A stretch of DNA of 12,211 nucleotides from an uncultured Chloroflexota bacterium. Its GTDB lineage: Bacteria; Chloroflexota; Anaerolineae; Anaerolineales; Anaerolineaceae. Under the pieces are notes generated by a model. That model did not search any database, was not told where the DNA came from, and saw nothing but the letters and a program-made list of their open reading frames with translations. Of this stretch, positions 6,830-12,211 are shown piece after piece (within the stretch, counting starts at the first letter, position 1; each line of letters opens with the position of its first letter). The translations under genes were made by a program, and so were the position numbers. Location: NCBI GenBank assembly GCA_902795255.1, contig CADBKS010000075.1, positions 1-12,211 of the forward strand, given 5' to 3'.

Positions 6830-6835
6830 TATAAT
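6830..6835 (+). promoter_or_regulatory. -10 element of the ABC operon promoter
   Basis: A consensus TATAAT, 34 bases before the ATG at 6869. The bases 17 upstream (AAAGAT, 6807-6812) are a poor -35, which fits a promoter that needs an activator, presumably the divergent AraC-type protein. Confidence 0.55.
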
Positions 6836-6868
6836 ATTTTTATCGATCAACAATCGTGAGGAAATATT

Positions 6869-8356
6869 ATGGAACCGATCCTGACTGTAAGAAAAATGGA
6901 CAAGAGCTTTGGCGCGACGATCGCATTGCGTCAGGTCGACCTGGATGTTTACCCGGGTGAGATCCGCGGACTGATTGGTGAAAACGGCAGCGGAAAGTCT
7001 ACGCTGACTTCCATCATTGCCGGGATCCAGAAGGCCGACGCCGGGGAGATCCGGTATAAGGGTGCGGTGTGGCAGCCTGAATCCATGATCAGCGCGCTGG
7101 AACACGGCATCGGCATGATCGTGCAGGAAACCGGAACGATCCCGGGCATCACGGTCGCCGAAAACCTGTTCCTCGGTGAAAGCAGCCGATTCAGAAATAA
7201 ACTGGGCCTGGTCAGCCGGCGCGCGATGGAAAGAGAAAGCCGGAAAGCGCTGGATTTCATTCATGCAGATCATATTCAGCCGGGCATGCTGACTGCCGCG
7301 CTGGATCTTCAGGAGCGGAAACTGGTCGAAGTCGCGAAGGTGATGGTCAAACAGCCGGAGATCCTGATCGTTGATGAGACGACGACCGCGCTTTCTCAAA
7401 AAGGCCGCGAACTGCTGTACCGGCTGATGAATGACCTGAAAAAAGCGGGCAAGGCTGTGATCTTTATTTCCCATGATCTGGATGAGATCAAATCCGTCTG
7501 CGATACGCTGACCGTTCTGCGGGACGGGAAGATCATTACGCACTTCAGCAAAGCCGAATACGACGATGACGCCATCAAAACCAGCATGATCGGCCGCGAG
7601 ATGCAGGGCGATTATTACCGCGCGGACAATGAAGCTTCCCGGCAGGAAGCGGTGCTGCTGCAGGCGGACCATCTGACCGGAAGCGGGCTGCGGGATATCT
7701 CCCTTCAGGTCCATGCCGGCGAGATCCTCGGGATCGGCGGCCTGAGTGAATGCGGCATGCATGACCTCGGCAAAGCGCTTTTCGGCAGCGCGGTCCTGAC
7801 GTCCGGTACGGTATCGGCGGAGGGCAGATTCTATGCATCTCCGAAAGAAGCCACGAAACTCGGTGTGGGATATGTTTCAAAAGAGCGCGATACGGAATCG
7901 CTCTGCCAGCAGGCATCCATCCGGGACAATATCGCCATCGCGGGGCTGGACCATATTCAGAAAAACAAACTGATCCTGAAAAGCCGTGAAAGCGCTTATG
8001 TTCAGGAACAGATCGACGCGCTGTCGATCAAATGCCGGCATATGGAACAGCCGGTCAGTGCGATGAGCGGCGGCAACAAGCAGAAAGTCGTCTTCGGAAA
8101 ATGGCTCGGGGCCGGAAGCAAAGTCCTGATCCTGGACTGCCCGACCCGCGGCGTGGATATCGGCGTCAAGCAAAGCATGTACCGGCTCATCACGAAAATG
8201 AAGCAGGAAGGCAAAGCGATCCTGATCATCAGCGAGGAAATGGCGGAACTGATCGGGATGTGCGACCGGCTGCTGATCATGAAAGACGGTGCGGTGCAGA
8301 AAGAATTCCTCCGCGGCGAAATGAACGAATCAGACATCATCCGTTACATGATTTGA
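6869..8356 (+). CDS. Sugar-type ABC importer ATPase with two nucleotide-binding domains (RbsA/MglA class)
   Basis: Predicted 495-residue cytoplasmic ATPase powering the two membrane permeases. GTGAGGAAA precedes the ATG. NBD1: Walker A GENGSGKST (37-45), weak signature region LDLQERKLVEVAK (145-157), Walker B ILIVDE with catalytic Glu170, and switch His202 (FISHD). NBD2: the Walker A place reads GLSECGMHDLGK (291-302) and lacks the GKS/T core, as in RbsA relatives; the signature SGGNKQ (400-405) is good; Walker B reads LILDCPTRGVD (420-430), with Cys424 where relatives usually carry Glu; the switch His is replaced in IISEEM. Thus only one composite site, NBD1 Walker motifs plus NBD2 signature, should hydrolyse ATP. 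The length fits the family (about 500). The gene is followed after 10 bases by permease 1 and is first in its operon. The substrate may be a pentose, hexose, nucleoside or autoinducer-like sugar; the sequence does not decide. Confidence 0.92.
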   Translation: MEPILTVRKMDKSFGATIALRQVDLDVYPGEIRGLIGENGSGKSTLTSIIAGIQKADAGEIRYKGAVWQPESMISALEHGIGMIVQETGTIPGITVAENLFLGESSRFRNKLGLVSRRAMERESRKALDFIHADHIQPGMLTAALDLQERKLVEVAKVMVKQPEILIVDETTTALSQKGRELLYRLMNDLKKAGKAVIFISHDLDEIKSVCDTLTVLRDGKIITHFSKAEYDDDAIKTSMIGREMQGDYYRADNEASRQEAVLLQADHLTGSGLRDISLQVHAGEILGIGGLSECGMHDLGKALFGSAVLTSGTVSAEGRFYASPKEATKLGVGYVSKERDTESLCQQASIRDNIAIAGLDHIQKNKLILKSRESAYVQEQIDALSIKCRHMEQPVSAMSGGNKQKVVFGKWLGAGSKVLILDCPTRGVDIGVKQSMYRLITKMKQEGKAILIISEEMAELIGMCDRLLIMKDGAVQKEFLRGEMNESDIIRYMI

Positions 8357-8366
8357 GAGGTATCTT

Positions 8367-9326
8367 ATGGGAAAACAAACACTGAAAGAACGTATTCCGG
8401 CTTTTGCCTCCGTACTCGGACTGCTGATCCTGATTGCTGCTTACTACATCATCGGGACGATCCGCGACGCCAATGTCGCGTACGGCCTGAAAGCCATCCT
8501 GAACCAGAGCGTTGTTGTGGCGCTTGTCGCCACCGGGGCGGTTTTTATTTACACCCTTGGCAGTTTTGATATCAGCCTCGGCGCGGCGACCGGCGTCAGC
8601 GCGCTCCTCGGTGCGATGGCCTACAACGCGACCGGCAGCCTTTTGGTGATGTTCCTTGTGTGCATCGCGGTCGCGCTGATCATCGGGTTCATCAATTCGA
8701 CGCTGGCTTCCGTCTTCAATCTGCCGATTTTCGTGACGACCGTCGCGATGATGAGCGTACTCAGCGCGTTCATGCTGCTGCTGATCGGCTGGAACGGTGC
8801 AGGCGATACCATCAAAGTCAAAGCCCGGGATGTCCGTCCGCTGGACAACATTCCTTTCAAAGCATGTGTCCTGGTCCTGTACGTGGCGCTGTGCTGGTTC
8901 ATTTACACGCTGCTGCCGACCGGCCGCGAAGCCAAATTCATCGGCGGAAACCCGCTCTGTGCGAAGCTGTCCGGCATTGATGAAAAGCGTGCCGCGAAGG
9001 CCGCGGCCATGATCTCCGCGCTCGGGATCGGACTCGGGGCATTCCTGACGATCGTTTACGCGCCGACGCTGAACAAAGATGCGGCCGCTTCGATCGGGAT
9101 GGACGTGATCATCGCGATCGTGTTCGGCGGGATGCCGGTCTCCGGCGGCCCGCGCAGCCGGATCCTTTCGGCGGTCGTCGGAGCTTTTTCCATGGGCTTC
9201 CTGAGCCAGATCATGACCATGCTCAACCTCGGCAGCGGTTACGGTCAGATGATCAAAGCTGCCATCTTTATCCTTGTCGTCTTCATTGCCCTCAGCAATC
9301 AGCGCGGCAAGCTGCTCACCAGGTGA
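8367..9326 (+). CDS. Sugar-type ABC importer permease 1 (RbsC-like)
   Basis: Predicted 319-residue integral membrane protein of the BPD_transp_2 family, forming half of the transport channel. GAGAGG (8355-8360) overlaps the ATPase stop and lies six bases before the ATG, so translation may be coupled. About eight or more hydrophobic helices are visible. Family features include LGSFDISLGAATGVSALLGA near the N-terminal third, GREAKFIGGNPLCAKLSGID in the cytoplasmic loop, and VFGGMPVSGGPRSRILSAVVGA, which matches the conserved GG-x-x-x-SGG-x-R region that contacts the ATPase. Length is normal for the family (about 320). A second permease gene lies beyond the binding protein, so the channel was probably a heterodimer of two different permeases. 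Confidence 0.92.
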   Translation: MGKQTLKERIPAFASVLGLLILIAAYYIIGTIRDANVAYGLKAILNQSVVVALVATGAVFIYTLGSFDISLGAATGVSALLGAMAYNATGSLLVMFLVCIAVALIIGFINSTLASVFNLPIFVTTVAMMSVLSAFMLLLIGWNGAGDTIKVKARDVRPLDNIPFKACVLVLYVALCWFIYTLLPTGREAKFIGGNPLCAKLSGIDEKRAAKAAAMISALGIGLGAFLTIVYAPTLNKDAAASIGMDVIIAIVFGGMPVSGGPRSRILSAVVGAFSMGFLSQIMTMLNLGSGYGQMIKAAIFILVVFIALSNQRGKLLTR

Positions 9327-9367
9327 TCAACGCTGTAATGCGTAAATAATTATAAGGAGTATTAATC

Positions 9368-10552
9368 ATGAAAAACTTCAAGTCTGTTCTGGTTCTTGTA
9401 CTGCTGTTCGTACTTGGACTGTCCTGCATGTCCGCTTCAGCCGCGAACGTGAAGATCGGTGTTCTGGTTTCCGATGCCACTTCCTCGGAAGCACTGGCTT
9501 TCCGTGCCTATTACACCGAATATATCGCCAAAGCCTACGACGTTGAATTCATCTACTCCGATGAACTGACCGATGCCGCCGGTGAAAAAAGCGCGATCGA
9601 CAACTTCATCGTCAACAACTGCAAAGCCGTGATCTCCCTCTCCAGCTTTGACCGCCCTGTCCAGATCGAACAGTGCGATGCTGCCGGGATCTACTACGCG
9701 GTCGCTACCGGTACGCTGACCGACGAACAGTATGAAGAATACAAGGATTACGAATATTATGTCGGCGCGATCGGCCCGAGCATGGATATTGAATTCCAGG
9801 CCGGTTATGACATGGCTGCCTACTACCTGAAGCAGGGCATGACCAAATTCGGTATGTTCGGCGGCGGAGTTCCGTACTATGTGGATATGCACATCTACCG
9901 CGCTGCCGGTATGCTGGCTGCCATGGTTGAATACGGCGGTGAAGGCGCGAATTACAAGGGCGCTGACAACGCGGGTGCGATCATCGGCCAGATCTATGCT
10001 GACGGCGGGATCGATACCGGTATGATCGGCAATATCGAACTGGCTGCCTATGTCGGCGGTTATGACTTCAATGATGCCTGGTTCGGCAAGCTCGCCCAGA
10101 TGGTCGGCACGGAAGGCATCGAAGCGATCCTCACTGTCGGCAGCGGTGTTGACGTGCTCGGTGGTTTCATCGCCGGCTCCAACGTGAAGCTCGCGACCGT
10201 TGACAGCTTCACCACAGCTATGGGCGAAGCCATGGACAACGGGATCCTGGATTATGTCGCCGGTAAATTCGCCGCTTCCATCGGCCCGATCTTCGCTGCC
10301 ACCCTGGATGCCATCAACGGCAGCCCGATCCGTGACAACGACGGCAACGCGCTGGCACTCGGCCAGGGTTACTGGGTCGCGACGAATTCCGAACAGTTCA
10401 AGGAATTCAGCACTGTGGACTCTTCCATGACCGATCCGGCCTACACCAAAGAGATCCTGGATCAGTATGCCGGTGAAGGCGTCTCTTACGATGACTTCGC
10501 GAAATTCGTCAGCCAGTACTCCTTCGACGAGATCGTGGCACTGAAGAAATAA
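9368..10552 (+). CDS. Sugar-type ABC importer solute-binding protein
   Basis: Predicted 394-residue exported binding protein that delivers substrate to the permeases. AAGGAG (9354-9359) lies 8 bases before the ATG. The N-terminus is a signal peptide: MKNFK, a hydrophobic core, then LGLSC and ASAAN. Cleavage could follow an ASA-type signal peptidase I site near residue 25, or Cys20 might be lipidated, although LGLSC is a poor lipobox because Gly occupies the -3 position. The mature part, starting VKIGVLVSDATSSEALAF, has the alternating strand-helix pattern of periplasmic-binding-protein type I folds (KAVISLSSFDRPVQIEQCDA, GMTKFGMFGGG, IEAILTVGSGVDVLGGF). I recognise the fold and context but not a named subfamily. 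Codon use favours GCC, GGT, AAC and ATC, suggesting strong expression. The ligand is unknown, presumably the same compound sensed by the AraC-type regulator. Confidence 0.85.
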   Translation: MKNFKSVLVLVLLFVLGLSCMSASAANVKIGVLVSDATSSEALAFRAYYTEYIAKAYDVEFIYSDELTDAAGEKSAIDNFIVNNCKAVISLSSFDRPVQIEQCDAAGIYYAVATGTLTDEQYEEYKDYEYYVGAIGPSMDIEFQAGYDMAAYYLKQGMTKFGMFGGGVPYYVDMHIYRAAGMLAAMVEYGGEGANYKGADNAGAIIGQIYADGGIDTGMIGNIELAAYVGGYDFNDAWFGKLAQMVGTEGIEAILTVGSGVDVLGGFIAGSNVKLATVDSFTTAMGEAMDNGILDYVAGKFAASIGPIFAATLDAINGSPIRDNDGNALALGQGYWVATNSEQFKEFSTVDSSMTDPAYTKEILDQYAGEGVSYDDFAKFVSQYSFDEIVALKK

Positions 10553-10564
10553 TGACCATACCGA

Positions 10565-10622
10565 TGAGGACGGAGCGGCCGTTCCGTCCTCACGCTTTTC
10601 CGGCCAAGCTGCCGGGAAAAGC
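10565..10622 (+). promoter_or_regulatory. Two intercistronic stem-loops after the binding-protein gene
   Basis: The first stem pairs TGAGGACGGA (10565-10574) with TCCGTCCTCA (10583-10592). The second pairs GCTTTTCCGGC (10594-10604) with GCCGGGAAAAGC (10611-10622), with one bulged base. Neither is followed by a real U-run. Such stems after binding-protein genes commonly protect the upstream mRNA from 3' exonucleases or allow partial termination, so that the binding protein is made in excess over the downstream permease. Confidence 0.55.
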
Positions 10623-10675
10623 CGGAGAGCTTGTTCGGAAAAGCGCAATTTCAGGCAAAAAAAGGAGCGGCAGGC

Positions 10676-11863
10676 ATGAAAAAGTCTTCTTTTGTGAAAA
10701 ATATTCTGCTGAGTTTGTTGATCCCGTTTGCGGTGTTTGCGGTCCTTGAAGTGATCGCAGCGGCTAAAGGGGTAAAGCTGTTTGTCAATGCCGACAGCTG
10801 GAAGCTTTTCTTCCGCGCTGTCGCCAATGTGACGCTGACCACCTTCGCGCTTTCCATCAACCTGGATTCGGGCCGGTTTGATTTCTCGCTGGGTGCGGTT
10901 TCCATGCTGTCCGCGACGATCGCGGGAACGATCTCCCAGCAGACGAATCTCGGCCCCTGGCCGACCCTCGGCATTGCTGTCCTGACAGCGGCGCTGCTCG
11001 GGCTGATCCACGGGCTCGTTTATGTGATCACCCGGATCCCGCCGATCATCGTTTCACTGGGAATGACGCTTTTCTTTGAAGGCTGTGCCTTTGCCTTTAC
11101 CGGAGGGAAAGGGGTCTCACTGGTCACCCGCCGGGATATCACCGGTTTTTCACAGATCGGCAATTACATTCTGCTGATCGCCGCGGCTGTTCTGCTCATC
11201 ATGGCAGTGATGCAGCGGGTAAATATTAAGAAATATACAGTTCAAAACTTCACCGGCAGTCCGGTTAAAGAAGTTGAAAACTGGATGAGTGCTGAATCGG
11301 TTCCGGATAAGAATGTTGTTTTCAACCGGGTTTTCAGTGAAACTGTCGCTGAAGGAACTGTCATCTCTCAAAGTATCGAGCCTGGCCGCACTGTGTCTGG
11401 AAACAATTCCATTGTAGTGACTGTTTCAAAAGGGGCTGATCCAAATTACAGAATTATCCTGGCTGATTTCAGTGAAATGGACCAGAGTTCCATTGAAAAG
11501 TGGCTTGAAGATAATCGCATTGAAAGCTATCAGTTTGTTTATGCAATTAATGAAAACAAAACAGAAGGCTTATTTCTTTCCAGCACTCCTGCCGCCGGAA
11601 CCAGAATCAAAAGAAATGAACCTGTAACTGTCACGATGTGTATGCATGACCATTCCACAACTGTCATCTTCCCTGATTTTACAGGCCAGACAGTCAATGA
11701 AATTCAGGAATGGGCCGATGAAAATGAGATTACGGTCAGTTTCATCTATTATTATGACGAATCCGCAAACGGAACATTTATGTTCTCAGATATTTCCGCC
11801 GGCACTGAAATCGAAAAAGGCACATCACTGAGCATTGCTGTCTCTGCTGGCCCCGGTGCCTGA
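10676..11863 (+). CDS. ABC permease 2, truncated and fused in frame to three PASTA domains
   Basis: Predicted 395 residues. The ATG at 10676 has AAGGAG about 9 bases upstream; frames opening further upstream lack a ribosome binding site. Residues 1 to about 181 are an RbsC-like permease (BPD_transp_2): an N-terminal helix, INLDSGRFDFSLGAVSMLSA, RIPPIIVSLGMTLFFEG and a helix at about 163-180. A normal member has about 320 residues, so the conserved GG...SGG region and last helices are missing. From about 183 (NIKKYTVQNFTGSPVKEV) the protein is three PASTA domains at about 186-253, 258-322 and 329-391. PASTA domains bind peptidoglycan fragments and occur in Ser/Thr kinases, penicillin-binding proteins and other envelope proteins. 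A-rich, lower-GC sequence begins at the same point. It may be a real fusion gene, a pseudogene of both parents, or an assembly chimera. A transport function is doubtful; a membrane-anchored PASTA protein is conceivable. Confidence 0.8.
   Translation: MKKSSFVKNILLSLLIPFAVFAVLEVIAAAKGVKLFVNADSWKLFFRAVANVTLTTFALSINLDSGRFDFSLGAVSMLSATIAGTISQQTNLGPWPTLGIAVLTAALLGLIHGLVYVITRIPPIIVSLGMTLFFEGCAFAFTGGKGVSLVTRRDITGFSQIGNYILLIAAAVLLIMAVMQRVNIKKYTVQNFTGSPVKEVENWMSAESVPDKNVVFNRVFSETVAEGTVISQSIEPGRTVSGNNSIVVTVSKGADPNYRIILADFSEMDQSSIEKWLEDNRIESYQFVYAINENKTEGLFLSSTPAAGTRIKRNEPVTVTMCMHDHSTTVIFPDFTGQTVNEIQEWADENEITVSFIYYYDESANGTFMFSDISAGTEIEKGTSLSIAVSAGPGA
11213..11235. other. Junction between permease-like and PASTA-like sequence
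   Basis: The change from permease to PASTA coding occurs around codons 180-187 of the fused frame. G/C counts per 60 bases are 40 at 10921-10980 and 33 at 11161-11220, then 19 at 11221-11280 and 17 at 11521-11580. No inverted repeats, target duplication or insertion sequence are visible at the joint. Both parent families could encode something like KKYT or GKYT here, so a short shared sequence may have guided the join. Confidence 0.6.
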
Positions 11864-11887
11864 TTCAAAACTCTTAATCTAAAAATG

Positions 11888-11937
11888 ACAATTCCGTCTG
11901 TTTGCTGATAAGCGGTTCAGACGGAATTGTTTTTATA
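11888..11937. terminator. Bidirectional terminator between convergent genes
   Basis: ACAATTCCGTCTG (11888-11900) pairs perfectly with CAGACGGAATTGT (11918-11930), followed by TTTTATATTA on the plus strand. On the minus strand the stem is followed by CATTTTTAG, so it can also end the LCP gene. A small inner stem (GCT-GATA-AGC) sits in the loop. Confidence 0.85.
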
Positions 11938-11948
11938 TTACTGTTGAT

Positions 11949-12211
11949 TTAATTGGGAATAAAAGTTGTATTGTCTGCTTCAGGCAGTTCACTCTGTTCG
12001 AGTGTTTCGCCGGCGATCACTTTATTGATCTGTTCTTTGATAAATTCCACCTGTGAATCAAACAGGTTCACTGTATAAAGCATTCTTCCCCATCCCATTG
12101 AGGCAGTCCCCTGCATGGCACCATTACCGCCAAGATGGTACGAAACGATATTATAAGATCCTCCAATGTCCAGCTGTTTACGCACCAGTTCATAAATCTG
12201 ATCGTTTGACA
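11949..12211 (-). CDS. LytR-CpsA-Psr (LCP) family protein, C-terminal part only
   Basis: The open frame runs off the right edge, so only the last 87 residues are present. A GTG at 12185 is in frame, but the frame stays open upstream of it (SNDQIYELV), so it is not taken as the start. The visible part, with NIVSYHLGGNGAMQGTAS, MGWGRMLYTVNLFDSQVEF and IKEQINKVIAGE, matches the end of LCP domains, where a short hydrophobic strand reading as L-Y-x-V precedes a final helix. LCP enzymes are membrane-anchored phosphotransferases that attach teichoic acids or capsular polymers to peptidoglycan in Gram-positive bacteria; the catalytic Arg and Asp residues lie in the missing part. The gene converges on the PASTA tail and shares its terminator. 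The assignment is by family resemblance of a short segment. Confidence 0.7.
   Translation of the reverse strand, partial: SNDQIYELVRKQLDIGGSYNIVSYHLGGNGAMQGTASMGWGRMLYTVNLFDSQVEFIKEQINKVIAGETLEQSELPEADNTTFIPN

Noticed and set aside
6812..7762. A 316-codon open frame on the minus strand over the ABC ATPase
   Set aside because: Antisense to clear Walker motifs; no family resemblance and it would begin inside the ATPase gene.
9368..10552. Membership of the binding protein in the DUF3798 family
   Set aside because: Considered because of length and fold, but the characteristic N-terminal motifs of that family as I recall them are not present, so only a general binding-protein call is made.
9437..11011. 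A 524-codon open frame on the minus strand opposite the binding protein and permease 2
   Set aside because: It is antisense to well-supported genes with good ribosome binding sites. Its composition is low-complexity, rich in Asp, Val, Gly and Arg, with no recognisable domain; this is typical of the reverse frame of codon-biased genes.
12183..12185. GTG as the start of a complete 78-residue gene at the right edge
   Set aside because: The frame is open upstream to the window edge, there is no ribosome binding site before the GTG, and the product matches only the tail of an LCP protein.

Overview
The window looks like chromosomal DNA of a Gram-positive, probably clostridial (Bacillota), bacterium with moderately high G+C. 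The evidence is a TetR protein with the C-terminal type common in Firmicutes, PASTA repeats, a LytR-CpsA-Psr (LCP) C-terminus, strong AGGAGG-like ribosome binding sites, U-tailed hairpin terminators, and no outer-membrane genes. No rRNA, tRNA, CRISPR array or complete mobile element is visible. The taxonomy is inference.

Layout, left to right. Bases 1-308 hold no gene, only hairpin-rich DNA and the leader of the next gene. At 309-3218 (+) is a very large MscS-type mechanosensitive channel with two extracytoplasmic domains. At 3421-3972 (-) a TetR repressor is divergent from an EamA/DMT exporter at 4112-4981 (+); the exporter promoter carries a perfect 13-bp palindrome over its -10. At 5024-5563 (-) lies a decayed gene: the front of a Gfo/Idh/MocA sugar dehydrogenase, frameshifted, and joined to what looks like the C-terminus of a TIM-barrel sugar isomerase/epimerase. 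At 5622-6659 (-) is an AraC-family regulator, divergent from a sugar-type ABC operon at 6869 onward (+): double-NBD ATPase, permease 1, solute-binding protein, permease 2.

The AraC protein probably senses a sugar-like ligand and activates the importer. The intergenic region has repeated GTCAA motifs and a good -10 without a good -35, as expected of an activated promoter. The Gfo/isomerase remnant suggests that a neighbouring catabolic arm has been lost.

The oddest part is the right end. Permease 2 is intact for about 181 residues, then continues without a frame break into three PASTA domains. Base composition drops sharply at the same point, from 33 G/C in the 60 bases at 11161-11220 to 19 in the next 60. 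The DNA beyond it (PASTA tail, shared terminator, convergent LCP end) looks like cell-envelope DNA from another place. It is either a genuine rearrangement that made a permease-PASTA fusion or an assembly join. I see no complete new defence or mobile system; this junction and the Gfo/isomerase fusion are the most unusual items.
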